Source: Paracerasibacillus soli
GTDB taxonomy: Bacteria; Bacillota; Bacilli; Bacillales; Amphibacillaceae
Strand: one strand, 5' to 3'
DNA: 64,000 nucleotides
Assembly (NCBI RefSeq): GCF_034006335.1
Contig: NZ_JAWDIQ010000002.1
Shown here: piece after piece, positions 17,216-27,277 of the stretch
Layout of the letters: every line of letters starts with the position of its first letter
Position numbering within the stretch: the stretch's first letter is position 1
The notes under the pieces: generated by a model
What the model saw: the letters and a program-made list of their open reading frames with translations, nothing else
Told to the model about the DNA's origin: nothing
The model's database searches: none
Translations under genes and position numbers: made by a program

Positions 17216-18150
17216 CTATACGATAGAAATAACGATCATTAAAAAGAAAAGAATTGTTAAATAGATTAATGATGAACGAAACATCATATTGGCCCACTTT
17301 ACATCGTCTTGTAAATAAAATCCACTTATCGTAATTACAAGCCAGATTACATTTGCTGTTGTAGCGATGATAACAAAAGCAAGTCCTAGTGATGTCATGA
17401 AAAATGGGATTGGAAGTAATGCCAAAATCCAAACGAGCATTTGTCTTTTTGTTACAGCAAATCCAGCCACGACTGGTAGCATCGGTACGTTTGCAGCTTT
17501 ATAATCATCATATCGCCGCATTGCTATCGCAAACGTATGTGGAATTTGCCAAACAAACAATAGAATGAATAACATAACCGGGATAATGTGGTAAGTAGAC
17601 GTAACAGCACCCCAACCAATTAATGGTGTAACTGCGCCGAAACACTACCAATTACCGTATTTAATGTATATTTACGTTTAGACCAAAATGTGTATAATAC
17701 AACATACGTAAACCAGCCGATAAATGCATAAAATGCAGCTTCTAATGTTGTAAATAATATAAGTGCAAATCCAATTGTTGTAGTTGCAATTCCTAACCAT
17801 AGAACCGTTTCTAACGAAAAATGTCCCGTAACAGTAGGACGATTTTCTGTGCGAACCATATGTCGATCTAAATCTACTTCATACCAATTATTAATAATAA
17901 GCGCACCAGCAATAATCAACGTACTCGCTAAAAGTATTAATAATATGTTACCCACATGTTCAGAAACATGACCACCAGTAAAATACAAAGCTAATAAATA
18001 GCCAGCCAGTACGGGCATCACATTTAATACTAAAACAATTGATTTTACAAGAGACTTTAAGTCACGTAGAACACTTGTTAATGTCATATTCTCTGTACTT
18101 GTTTGGATTGGAATCCCCTCTATTGTGGTTGTATCTTTTAATTTACTCAT
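17216..18150 (-). CDS. ctaB: Protoheme IX farnesyltransferase (frameshift)
   Basis: Membrane UbiA-family prenyltransferase making heme O for terminal oxidases. The allylic-diphosphate motif NNWYEVDLDRHMVRT and the downstream region FVWQIPHTFAIAMRRYDDYKAANVPMLP are clear. The frame breaks near 17638; adding one base turns GSVSAQLHH into GSVSGAVTPLIGWGAV, the conserved segment. Restored length about 311 aa. Start ATG 18150 behind AAGGGGTG; an upstream in-frame ATG at 18273 gives an atypical extension. The gene stands alone here, without ctaA or the ctaCDEF oxidase genes. Confidence 0.9.
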
Positions 18151-18441
18151 CACTTGCACCCCTTGTAAGTGTTCATGAATAGTCTTATAAATTTTGTACA
18201 CTAAAATTAATTTTATCATGAATTCAAGTTTGTTTCTAGAAAAGATTGTTACAGGTTTAAGGACATTTTCCATTTCCCGGGCAATATTCGACAGATTACA
18301 AGTTAATCATTGACATCATTTGCATATTTTACAAGAAATAAACTGTTCATTTTTCACCCCTCCTCATTCTAATAATTTTATTGACACATATAATAGGATT
18401 TCAGGTAAAAAGATGGTTGTAAATTTAAAGGAGGTTTCTGA

Positions 18442-18894
18442 ATGGCCTGTAGTCAACATGAGTTAGTTATCCAGGCACCAATTGAGGAAGTATGGGCGCT
18501 ATTTAGTGATATGAATAGGTGGGCTCCGCTTATAACCGGTTACAAAAATCATCGTATAGTAAATGAGCAACAGTCAGCATGGACATTTAAAGGGGAAGTA
18601 GGTAAAGTGAAAAAAACAATTCACATTAAATTATTCATAAAGGAATGGAAAAAACCGCATCAAATCGCTTTTGAATTTAGTAATGACAAGTTAAAAGGGA
18701 ACGGACATTTTAAAGCGACGAATAAGCAGAACGAAACAATCATCCTTACTTATTTGCAAATTGCAGGTAAAGGGATGCTTGGTCCTATCATAAATCCTAT
18801 TTTAAAGTCCCTTTTGCCAAAGACATTAAAGGATTTAACAGAGGCGATTGCAAAAGAGGTTACCAAACGTCAGCCGGTCCAAGCGACTACATAA
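18442..18894 (+). CDS. SRPBCC / CoxG-like protein
   Basis: 150-aa START-like (SRPBCC) fold: an N-terminal strand followed by APIEEVWALFSDMNRWAPLITGY, typical of CO-dehydrogenase-subunit-G-like proteins, with a C-terminal long helix (LKSLLPKTLKDLTEAIAKEV). CoxG proteins bind hydrophobic ligands or quinones and act in recruitment or assembly; most Bacillus copies are uncharacterised. AAAGGAGG lies 10 bases before the ATG. A dispersed repeat begins at the stop codon. Confidence 0.75.
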   Translation: MACSQHELVIQAPIEEVWALFSDMNRWAPLITGYKNHRIVNEQQSAWTFKGEVGKVKKTIHIKLFIKEWKKPHQIAFEFSNDKLKGNGHFKATNKQNETIILTYLQIAGKGMLGPIINPILKSLLPKTLKDLTEAIAKEVTKRQPVQATT

Positions 18895-18985
18895 AGTGAA
18901 GTTTCCATGAGTGGTATTTCCCCTCGCGCACACGGAGTAGTTTGTTGAACGAATCAGACGTTTATAGGCTATTGACCCCTTCTTG
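18893..18985 (+). repeat. Dispersed repeat, copy 2
   Basis: Starts within the stop codon of the CoxG-like gene: AAAGTGAAGTTTCCATGAG, then TTGTTGAACGAATCAGAC, then TATAGGCTATTGACC. Its tail forms a hairpin (GGCTAT...ATAGCC, 18966-19004) that may terminate the upstream gene. Confidence 0.55.
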
Positions 18986-19046
18986 TATGTTAGGGGCCGA
19001 TAGCCTGTTATTACTGTAGTAAAGGAGCCAATTGCATGACGTTTCG

Positions 19047-19388
19047 TTAAATTAGCTTAAATTCATGTACCCAAACTTTTAATTTCGGATTCCAGTCCAT
19101 TCCTCCATGAATTGCTGAAATAGCACGTTTATACGCAGCTAAGTCTTTATACCCTTCTTTTATAGCATCTGCATCTGTAACTTCTTTTAAAGATTGACGA
19201 TAAACATGCGTTACTTCGAGTGTCACCCCTTGAAGTTCGAATGTATCACCAACATTTGCAAATTGATTACTACGTCTAACGGCCGTTTTTTCACCTTTTA
19301 TTACTTTGGCAACATCATCTTGTCTCGTTACGAGTTGTTTGATTTCCTTCAGTTTAATCGGTTTATTTTCTGTACCATCTTTACCCAT
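19047..19388 (-). CDS. ASCH domain protein
   Basis: About 113 aa with ASCH-fold features: KVIKGEKTAVRRSNQFANVGDTFELQG resembles the small-molecule/RNA-binding face, then VTHVYRQSLKEVTDADAIKEGYKDLAAY. ASCH proteins are related to PUA domains and may bind RNA or hydrolyse N4-acetylcytidine. Start chosen at ATG 19388, which has AAAGGA 9 bases upstream; an earlier ATG at 19433 has no visible ribosome site. Monocistronic. Confidence 0.7.
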   Translation of the reverse strand: MGKDGTENKPIKLKEIKQLVTRQDDVAKVIKGEKTAVRRSNQFANVGDTFELQGVTLEVTHVYRQSLKEVTDADAIKEGYKDLAAYKRAISAIHGGMDWNPKLKVWVHEFKLI

Positions 19389-19661
19389 TTTTTCAATCCT
19401 TTCATATCTATTGATCATTTTAGATGCATCCAACTATTACCATTAACAAAATTTTTCGGTTATTACTAGCTAAACTACAAAAAGTTCGTTAGAATAAAAA
19501 TAGGTATAAAGTAGTTCAATTGCATTATTTATTGGATGTAAATACCCATACTTTTGTAAATATGCTTATGTAATAGGAGATTTAACTTTTCATTTAAGTT
19601 ATTGATACATCCTTTTGTATGTAAATCTTCATATTCGCTAAAAACTAAAGGAGTTTGAGAT

Positions 19662-19910
19662 ATGAAAAAGTTAAATGCTTGTGAAATAAAGTTCTTAAAA
19701 GATATCCTGCATCACAATGATGCGCTAATTGAAATGAATAATAAACGTTACTATCTTTCGTTAGTTGAAGAACCAGCCATTTCGGTTCAGAAAAAAGATA
19801 TTTGCCAAGATGTTAAAGAAAAGTACTACCAACAAAGGAAGGATTTGCTTAGTGGCAAAGACTTTTCAATAGATGACATATTCGAAATGATGGAGCATGG
19901 TATCTTGTAA
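19662..19910 (+). CDS. Hypothetical 82-aa protein
   Basis: Clear AAAGGAG ribosome site 8 bases before ATG. The protein has an N-terminal helix, a short beta segment (NNKRYYLSLVEEP) and an acidic C-terminal helix (EKYYQQRKDLLSGKDFSIDDIFEMMEHGIL). The tail pattern (a Lys-Asp-Leu-x-x-Gly-Lys run followed by I-D-D/E) resembles the C-terminal, toxin-contacting region of Phd/YefM-type antitoxins, but no toxin gene is next to it. I do not recognise a family; function unknown. Confidence 0.6.
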   Translation: MKKLNACEIKFLKDILHHNDALIEMNNKRYYLSLVEEPAISVQKKDICQDVKEKYYQQRKDLLSGKDFSIDDIFEMMEHGIL

Positions 19911-19966
19911 ATAGTGTGCTCCTATATTTTTACTAACTATTTTTCCCACTAAATGGACGAGGTGCT

Positions 19967-20239
19967 TTATTCCCCTTTACCTACTTCCATTTTCCATTCT
20001 CGGATTTCATACTCTCTTGCCCCATTTATCACATAAGGATCAAGTTTTACAAGTTTTTCAGCTGTCGAAATATTATCTACTTGATAAACGACCAAGCCAC
20101 CTGAACCGTCCATGAACGGACCTTTAGCAAAAACTGTCCCTTGTTTCATTTGCTCATCTAAAAATTGTAAATGATCTGCGCGGAATTGTTTATTTTTCTC
20201 TTCATCCTTCATTGTTAAAAACACCGCAAAATATTTCAT
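19967..20239 (-). CDS. YciI family protein
   Basis: About 90-aa ferredoxin-like-fold YciI domain: MKYFAVFLTMKDEEKNKQFRADHLQFLDEQMKQG with the conserved His-Asp region, then FAKGPFMDGSGGLVVYQ and a C-terminal YEIREWK strand. Family members are small dimers, some with dehydrochlorinase-type activity; the role here is unknown. ATG 20239 has GGAGG 7 bases upstream; the GTG one codon earlier is less likely. Confidence 0.85.
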   Translation of the reverse strand: MKYFAVFLTMKDEEKNKQFRADHLQFLDEQMKQGTVFAKGPFMDGSGGLVVYQVDNISTAEKLVKLDPYVINGAREYEIREWKMEVGKGE

Positions 20240-20323
20240 CACTAGCCCTCCAAAATATAGTTATTATATTTCATAGTATCATGAATTACAATTCAATGTA
20301 TGATAGAACCACCATCACATGCA

Positions 20324-20533
20324 TCAGGCACTATCATGGTTTTTTTCTACAGCTAAAATATTCGCAACTGCAAATCTCCTTATTTTTTTTCGCCAATAGC
20401 AATATGCAATCAAGCTACTTTCATCACATTTCAACACACGAATAAATCGTTCGGTAACTTGCCCTGCTTGATTTATATAAAATATTTTAAGTACATTATG
20501 ATTTTCTTCAGCTGCTTTGAGCAATCTTTTCAT
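20324..20533 (-). CDS. Small WYL-domain-like protein
   Basis: 69 aa resembling an isolated WYL-type ligand-binding fragment: ENHNVLKIFYINQAGQ, then RFIRVLKCDESSLIAYCYWRKKIRRFAVANILAV. WYL domains usually regulate transcription factors by sensing nucleic acid or nucleotides; stand-alone short forms occur in Bacillales with unknown function. A GGGGCGG site precedes ATG. No frameshift is apparent and there is no neighbour with a DNA-binding domain. Confidence 0.6.
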   Translation of the reverse strand: MKRLLKAAEENHNVLKIFYINQAGQVTERFIRVLKCDESSLIAYCYWRKKIRRFAVANILAVEKNHDSA

Positions 20534-20860
20534 ACAATCACACCGCCCCTATTAGAACATTTGTTCTTATTATAACATATTCTCCTACGGATACAATATT
20601 CATTTACTTTTTCGAAGTATACGCAATCTAATACGTTCTGATACCATTTTTTCTGACCCAAAATCTTATTATCAATATCCAGTGCCTACTTTCTCTTCTT
20701 TTTTTGACAAAATTCGATAATGAAACTATCTAAACAGTGACACTAACTGGTATAATTAATGATAAAGCCTATTCATTCCATTAGAAGATATCGGAAGAAT
20801 ACAACATGACTGTTGACGGCAATATATTGTTAATTTCAAGATGAAGTTGGGAGGATTAAA
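20534..20860 (+). promoter_or_regulatory. putB upstream region with an extended -10 promoter
   Basis: A 327-base non-coding stretch. TGGTATAAT at 20748-20756 is an extended -10 box about 105 bases before the putB ATG. A TTGACA at 20704-20709 is too far away to pair with it. No terminator or operator is recognised. Confidence 0.45.
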
Positions 20861-21843
20861 ATGAGTTGGACAAAAGACTTTTTTATTTATCTTTCGCAGA
20901 ACAATGTATTAAATAGCGGTGCAAAAAAATGGGGTCTTAAACTAGGGGCACAATCTGTCGTAGCCGGGACAAATCTTACGGAAATGATTGAAAGTGTAAA
21001 AGAATTAAATTCACATGGCATATCTTGTACAATAGATAACCTTGGCGAGTTTGTTTCTGAAAAGTCCGAGGCAACTGCTGCTAAAAAGGAAATTTTAAGT
21101 GTCATTGAAGCAATTCACGAACATCAAGTTGATGCTCATATCTCCTTAAAACCAACACAATTGGGACTTGGTATTGATTATCAATTTTGCTTAGATACAT
21201 TAAGGGAAATTGTTGCAAAAGCACAGGAGTATAATATTTTCATTAATATTGATATGGAAGATTATAAGAACTTACAGCCTTCATTTGACCTTTTTGATGA
21301 GCTTTTAAAAGAGTATGATAATGTCGGAACAGTTATTCAAGCTTATTTCCATAATGCCGTAAAGAACATCGAAAAATATAAAGATCAACGACTACGTCTT
21401 GTAAAAGGTGCATATAAAGAATCAGAAGAAGTAGCCTATCAAGACAAAAAGAAATCGATAACAATTTACTTAAATTAATCGAATATCATTTATTAAGCGG
21501 TAAATTTACATCAATTGCTACACATGATCATCGCATCATTCATCAGGTAAAAGAATTCGTAAAAGAGAATAATATATCTAAAGATAAATTCGAATTCCAA
21601 ATGCTTTATGGCTTTAGAAAGGAAATGCAACTTGCATTAGCAAAAGAGGGATATAATTTCTGTACGTATGTACCATATGGTGATGACTGGTATGGCTACT
21701 TTATGCGCAGACTGGCCGAACGCCCACAAAACTTAACGCTTGTCGGAAAGCAAGTATTCAATAAGAAAACGAATACAGCAATCGCTGTTGCAGCTGGGGC
21801 ATTTTTGCTAGGGCGATTAACAAAAGGTAAGAAGAAAAAATAA
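20861..21843 (+). CDS. putB: Proline dehydrogenase (frameshift)
   Basis: FAD-dependent (beta-alpha)8 enzyme oxidising proline to pyrroline-5-carboxylate. Visible: TIDNLGEFV, HISLKPTQLGLG, NIDMEDY, QAYFHNA, RLRLVKGAYKE, then ATHDH, FQMLYGFRKEM and YVPYGDDWYGYFMRRLAERPQN, all in the family order. The frame breaks near 21452; restoring one A to AAAAA gives KKEIDNNLLKLIEYHLL and joins the two pieces. Restored length about 327 aa. GGGAGG ribosome site before ATG. The partner P5C dehydrogenase is not in the window. Confidence 0.92.
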
Positions 21844-21937
21844 AGCGGAAGATGTTATTCTTTCAAACGAATCGTTCGCATATGAAAGAATAGCGTACAT
21901 CAAGTATCTTGCATATCCTGCAATCAGCATGATTTTA

Positions 21938-22045
21938 CAAAAAGAGCTCCCTAGAGTTCTGATAGGTACTACACTCCAGAATAAGAGTTATACTTTAACT
22001 CCTGGGATGTAATACCAATCGGAAATAGAGGAGGCTCTTTTTTTT
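21938..22045. terminator. Long rod-like hairpin between convergent genes
   Basis: Two arms of about 50 bases pair with few interruptions: AAAAAGAGCTCCCTAGAG at one end with its complement ending in eight T, a middle block GGTACTACACTCCAG/CTGGGATGTAATACC, and a tip GAGTTA/TAACTC. The T-run (22038-22045) and A-run make it a candidate terminator in both directions. It is far longer than needed, so it may be a mobile palindrome. Confidence 0.7.
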
Positions 22046-22137
22046 GAACAAATTATAATCAAAGCCACTTAAATAAACTATCATTCTCCCACTTTGACTG
22101 ATGTATATTTAAAAAGGAGGGAGAAAACTTGCTATTC

Positions 22138-23414
22138 TCAAATGACACCAAATAAATCCAAAAATACACGGACAGCCAATAATGTAACAAAGATTAAAAT
22201 CCCACCATACACGATATTTTGCCGTGTATTATTCACAGCAGCGCCAAGAAATTCCTTTTTATTACAAAGTATGAGTACTAATCCAGCTACAAGTGGTAAA
22301 GCTAATCCATTTAATGATTGTGCTGTAATAATAATAGAAATAGGTACTTCACTAAACAGTAAGATGATGCCGATTGGTACGAGGCTCGCGACTATCATCA
22401 CAGCACGGCTTCTTGGTGCTTTAAAATCTAATTCTTTTCCAATTGATTCGTTCATTAAGCGACACGCTAAAGAAATTTGATATAGTCCGGAAGAAAAGCC
22501 TGCCGCCCATAAACCTAATGAAAATAAGATACCTGCATATCTACCTAAAATAGGTGTTAGCTGCATGGCCATATCTGCAGCACTTTCGACTTCTATACCT
22601 GTTGGAAAGATAACTGTGCCCGCTGAAACTACAATCGCACAGAAATAAATACAGTCGCAATCATATTAAATCGTAAATCAAACTTTGAAAGTTTAATTTC
22701 TCGTTTCACTACAATATTTTCCATCGTAGCATATCTTTCTTTTATAAACGTTGATAAACCAAGCACAATATTTGGTGGCATTGTCGTTGCAAGTAATGCT
22801 AAAATGAGCCAATAATTGCCACCCAACATTTGAAAAGAGAATCCCTCTTTCACAAGCTCACCAATATTCGGCCCAGAGAAGAAAGCTGTTAAAACAAAAG
22901 CTAATATCATTAAGGCAATCAGTACTTTATTAATATGTTCCAGTAATTTATAAACACCAATCCAAACAATTACTAATGCTGTAAGTGACATTGATGCCGC
23001 CCAAACAGTTAAGGATATATCTGGTACAAAATAATTTAAGGCTAATGCAGCTCCAGTAAAGTTTCCGGCTTGAAAGGCAATTGCTCCTATTAATACCGTC
23101 ACGAAAAGAAATATAGCAACTGGTTTCCCAATATGGTCCCGAATACCATCCATAATAGATACCCGCTTATGTAACGTAATTCGTGTTGCAGGCTCTTGAT
23201 AAAAATAAGCAAAAATACAAGCTAAAACAACAATCCACAATGCTTGATAACCATAACTTGATCCGACAACCGACATCGTCGTAATTGTACCTGGCCCAAT
23301 AATACCCGCTATAACAATGACAGCTGGGCCAAGTGCTTTTACGCGGTCTCCTATTGTTATTTTATGTGAATTTGGTATGTCCAAACTAATATCCTGTTGT
23401 TCTTTCAATTGCAT
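22138..23414 (-). CDS. NRAMP-related transporter lacking the DPGN motif (frameshift)
   Basis: About 425-aa membrane protein with NRAMP/LeuT-type architecture. The TM1 segment aligns with the family, but the metal site DPGN reads GPGT (AGIIGPGTITTM), and TM6 reads MPPN instead of MPHN. It may therefore not carry Mn/Fe; YcsG-like and Mg-type relatives are alternatives. Frames join near 22645 by adding one T (IATVFI-FCAIVVSAGT). Start ATG 23414 has AAGGAGG 6 bases upstream. Convergent with putB; no obvious operon partner. Confidence 0.78.
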
Positions 23415-23692
23415 AAGCACCCTCCTTTTTGACAATAGTTTTGATTATAACGGAGGATGTACAATGCGTAAAGCAGTAAAATTACGCTTAAAGTAGAAAA
23501 TTTACGGTAGTTTTCTATGTTTACATAGGATAATTCTTAAAAACCAAACATTTATAAGCGAATACGAGCAAATAGTCCTAAATTGCCTACTTGCAATTTA
23601 TTTAGATTTTTGTATTATACATAAAAAAGATATCTACTATGAAAATATAGATATCTTTTCTCATTTACTACTAGCGTTTTCATGTTATTTTA

Positions 23693-24396
23693 TTAATCTA
23701 CATCAAGCTTTAATTCCCTTTTCGTAACATCATCTAATCGCCCAGTAGGATGTTGATATGTTGGTAGTGATGATACAAAAGGAAATAATTCCTCTCTTGC
23801 GATTTCGTATATTCTGCGCAACTCTTTGACTGGATCAACGTGTTCATCGACTCGTAAATCTACTAGCGGATATGCTTCGGTTCCAACTACTTTTAATGCT
23901 GCAGATTGTCTGCCACGGCGGTCACCACCAGCTTTTTGCCCCGCTTCTAACGCTTGTAAAAGACGCGCTGCTAATGACATATCGCTCTGTTCTGTCTGCT
24001 CAAAGACTTCTAACATGTGCTGAATTGTCGCTTCTCCCACAAGCAAATTACCTGCAACAGCTACATGGTCACCAACAAGGTGTCCATGCCAATCTAAACA
24101 TTTCTCACCTGTATACGCTACAGCTTTACCGGTCTTATCAACAATACTAAATTGGCGAATTTCGGGATTTTCTCCTCTTGTAAAATCTTTTCCAATGTCT
24201 GCTCAGCTGATAGCCCCTCTTTTAAATATTTCAAACCGTGAATACCAATGTACGGATTAACATAAGACTGTGATGCAATTGCTCCAACTCCTGCTTCTAC
24301 ATATGGACATAAGCTGCCGACTGCTGGTACTTTGGTTGAGACTGCTATACCGAATTGCCCTGTTTGTCTACATCTTGCCGTAATTGAAAATGTCAT
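23693..24396 (-). CDS. DUF1028 family Ntn-hydrolase-like protein (frameshift)
   Basis: DUF1028 proteins have an Ntn-hydrolase fold of unknown substrate and often occur with peptidase or amino-acid genes. Visible: TFSITARCRQTGQFGIAVSTK, AGVGAIASQSYVNPYIGIHGL, VGEATIQHM, and RGRQSAALKVV. Frames join near 24160 by restoring one A (EEK-NPEIRQFSIVDKTGKAVAYTG). Restored about 235 aa. Start at ATG 24396, 8 bases after AAGGGG, rather than ATG 24402. Confidence 0.8.
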
Positions 24397-24455
24397 TTCC
24401 ATTCCCCTTTTCTTATTTATGATAAGTTGCCATCTAAAAGATAGCCCCCTTTACA

Positions 24456-24608
24456 CAATAGAACCAAACTGTCTCGTAACGTGCCTGTTAATTTACTTAT
24501 ATTTATTGAAGATACTGCTGATTCCCCCGCTTCGGCAGAATGCTTCGCTTTCCGGAGCGATATTAGTAAGGCAAGAAGTTTTCACTATTGAACAGTTTGG
24601 GGCAATTG
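24456..24608. mobile_element. MITE-like element
   Basis: A 153-base non-coding block. Its ends are imperfect inverted repeats sharing CAAT-x-G-xx-CCAAACTGT (24456-24472 and 24592-24608). The core contains a GC-richer CGCTTCGGCAGAATGCTTCG segment unlike the surrounding AT-rich DNA. No coding capacity. Confidence 0.45.
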
Positions 24609-24636
24609 TGACTGTGAGAGAACACAAAAGTCTATT

Positions 24637-25980
24637 TTATAGATTCCGCAGTTTTAAACCACGATCCATAACTCCTGTTCTGCCAAAGATTATTAATACA
24701 ACTGCAACTATTGCCTCTGCAATTGGCAAGGCTAACCAAATGCCTGTAATCCCAAAATAATACGGCAATATGAGTAACATACCAATTAACAAAATATATC
24801 CGCGGAATACTGTGATTCCAATGGAAGGTCTTACGTAACCAATAGATTGAAAATAGGTCATATAAATAAAGTTTATCCCCATAAATAAATAACCTAGGAA
24901 AAACAGCTTGATCCCTTTTGTTGCCAATGCCGTAATTTCCGTAGAATCGACTCCAAATATCGCAACTAAATAATCCGCACCAAACCAGCCAATTAAAATA
25001 AATAGTATGCCTAGTCCCAAACCAGTTACTTCCGCAATTTTTACTGTTTCCTTAATTTGTTTAAATTTCTTTGCACCATAATAAAAGCTAATCATCGGCT
25101 GAATACTTGAGCCAATTCCGATGAATGCAAGAAACATAAATGTATGTAAATAATTAATCACTGAAAATGCTGCAAGTCCATTCGTACCGACATAATATGC
25201 CATTGCGATATTATAGCCCATCACAAAAATACCCATGCCTACTTCCGACAAAAAGCTTGGGAAGCCAATAAACGAAATCCTTTTTATCTCTTGTGGTGAC
25301 CAAGTAAATTTTATAAATCTTAAGTTTGTATTTTTTCGAAATAACTGCAAGCATAAAATTAGTAATCCGATTAACGTTGCAAGTACTGTCGCTAACGCAG
25401 CCCCTGTTACTTTTAAATCTAATATAAAAATAAACCAATAATTGAGCATAATATTCATGATTGCGGATGCAACTAACCCAACCATTGCTAGCGTCGGTGC
25501 CCCATCATTACGAACAAAAATACTAATTGTACTTTCTAAAGCAATAATAATCGAAAAGCCAAGTAAAACTATCATATAATCTTCTACATAACCGAATGTT
25601 TCTGAATTTGCACCAAATATATATGCGAGTCTTTCCAAATTTAAATAACATATGAAACTAATAATCAAAGTAATAGCGGTAACGATTACAATAGATATGG
25701 TGAACAGCTTGTGGGCACGTTTCTGATTTCCTTCCCCTAATGCCATGGCGTACATTGTTCCACCGCCAACACCAATCAACAGTGCAATAGATATAATGAT
25801 TGAAAACACAGGAACTGCAATATTTACACTTGCTAAAGCTACTGCACCAACACCATTTCCAACAAAAATCCCATCAATTACAATATTAATAGACATCAGC
25901 ATCATGCCAAAAAGTGTTGGGATAAAATATTGAAAAAAGCTTCTTAAAGCAGACTGTGTATGTAACCTACTATTTTCCAT
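24637..25980 (-). CDS. MATE family efflux transporter
   Basis: About 447-aa, 12-helix multidrug/toxin extrusion protein. Hallmarks: PTLFGMMLMSINIVIDGIFVGN near the N-terminus, IGVGGGTMYAMALGEGN after helix 2, and in the second half FPSFLSEVGMGIF, IGIGSSIQPMISFYYGAK and QSIGYVRPSI. Such proteins export cationic drugs using Na+ or H+. Start ATG 25980, with GGAG about 9 bases upstream; an ATG at 25998 is in frame but poorly placed. No regulator adjacent. Confidence 0.9.
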   Translation of the reverse strand: MENSRLHTQSALRSFFQYFIPTLFGMMLMSINIVIDGIFVGNGVGAVALASVNIAVPVFSIIISIALLIGVGGGTMYAMALGEGNQKRAHKLFTISIVIVTAITLIISFICYLNLERLAYIFGANSETFGYVEDYMIVLLGFSIIIALESTISIFVRNDGAPTLAMVGLVASAIMNIMLNYWFIFILDLKVTGAALATVLATLIGLLILCLQLFRKNTNLRFIKFTWSPQEIKRISFIGFPSFLSEVGMGIFVMGYNIAMAYYVGTNGLAAFSVINYLHTFMFLAFIGIGSSIQPMISFYYGAKKFKQIKETVKIAEVTGLGLGILFILIGWFGADYLVAIFGVDSTEITALATKGIKLFFLGYLFMGINFIYMTYFQSIGYVRPSIGITVFRGYILLIGMLLILPYYFGITGIWLALPIAEAIVAVVLIIFGRTGVMDRGLKLRNL

Positions 25981-26076
25981 TCCTATATCTCCAATCATTA
26001 TAAAGTAATAAACAACCTATTAACCTACCCTATCACGATATAGTTAACAGCGTAAACCGATAATCTCCATTTGTAT

Positions 26077-26110
26077 AAAAGCACCGTCATCCTAAGATAA
26101 CGGTGCTTTC
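26077..26110 (-). terminator. Terminator of the LCP gene
   Basis: Stem AAAGCACCGT/ACGGTGCTTT with a 12-base loop, followed by TTTTAT on the minus strand, 10 bases past the stop. Confidence 0.85.
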
Positions 26111-26119
26111 CAATATAGT

Positions 26120-27037
26120 CTATGATTTTATTTCTGCTATCATCCCATGAACTTTTTCCACTTCTTCATCTGGAATAATTAAATAGTAAATACCATTTAT
26201 CTTCGTCCCTGTTCCCTGTAACATGTAATTATCTACGTTATGTCTAGTGCTGCGATAGTTGTTGAATAGATCTTTCATATCATCAAAATCCATACTTGTC
26301 GCCATATTTTTACCTAAAATTTTAATTGTGCTATTAATCTTTGGAATAGAGCCTACAGAAGCTCCACGATTTATAATCGCCTCGATAACTTGTCTCTGAC
26401 GTTTTGTACGGCCAAAATCACCTGCTGGGTCTTGCTTCCGCATGCGTACAAAACTTAATGTTTTATCCCCATCCATGGCAAGTGGCCCTTTTGTAAATTC
26501 GTATTTTCCATCGGTCCATTCAATTTCATTATCAACCGTAATGTTCCCTAATTCATCCACAAGTTCCTTTAAACCTTCCATGTTTAAATTTACGTAGTAG
26601 TCAAGTTCGATATCTAAGAAGTTTTCCACCGTAGCTACGGCCATATCGCTACCACCAAATGCGTATGCGTGATTAATTTTATCTTCCTTACCTTTACCAA
26701 CAATCAATGTGCGTGTATCACGTGGAATACTTATAATTTGCATGCGATCGTTCTTAGGATCAAGCGACATGACCATTAGCGCATCCGAACGTCCTCTTTC
26801 ACCTGGTCGTGCATCAATTCCAAGTAATAATACATTGATAGGTTTCGATGCTTTCACTTTTTTCTTTGCAAGATCCGTATCTATCGAATTAACAGGCTCA
26901 TGCATTTTTTCGTTTACCGTTTTCTTTGCATTATGATAAATAGAATATCCATAACCACCTATACCTAATACAATGACTAATATAACTACTAAACTAATCT
27001 TCCACCAGCTTCGTTTCTTTTTTGAACCTTTTCCCAC
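26120..27037 (-). CDS. LytR-CpsA-Psr family cell-wall ligase
   Basis: 305 aa: cationic N-terminus, one membrane helix (residues 13-33) and an extracellular LCP domain that attaches teichoic acid or other glycopolymers to peptidoglycan. Conserved blocks: LLLGIDARPGERGRSDALMVMSLDP, IISIPRDTRT, INHAYAFGG, SFVRMRKQDPAGDFGRTKRQRQVI. The Arg/Asp residues of the phosphate site are intact. TagU/LytR are the nearest Bacillus names; which of several paralogues is unclear. Monocistronic, with its own terminator. Confidence 0.9.
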   Translation of the reverse strand: MGKGSKKKRSWWKISLVVILVIVLGIGGYGYSIYHNAKKTVNEKMHEPVNSIDTDLAKKKVKASKPINVLLLGIDARPGERGRSDALMVMSLDPKNDRMQIISIPRDTRTLIVGKGKEDKINHAYAFGGSDMAVATVENFLDIELDYYVNLNMEGLKELVDELGNITVDNEIEWTDGKYEFTKGPLAMDGDKTLSFVRMRKQDPAGDFGRTKRQRQVIEAIINRGASVGSIPKINSTIKILGKNMATSMDFDDMKDLFNNYRSTRHNVDNYMLQGTGTKINGIYYLIIPDEEVEKVHGMIAEIKS

Positions 27038-27277
27038 TAGCTCATACCTCCCATATTCCCCGTTATAATGTATATCATTTTTCCTATTATCTCTCTATTA
27101 GAATCAAAAATAATTGCTTTATGTTGCTATATTGGAGAACTTAAATTAATAATCCATTACATCTTTCATATTATCGCACAATTCTACATATATTCCAAGA
27201 CTTTTATAGTCTATCAAAGTAGTTCTTTTTTCCTATATTATTAAAATTGACTGAAAGATTTATTCAACTAAATGAAT

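Noticed and set aside
21938..22045. T-box or other riboswitch
   Set aside because: It lacks the T-box sequence and specifier-loop layout, and lies between two convergent 3' ends.
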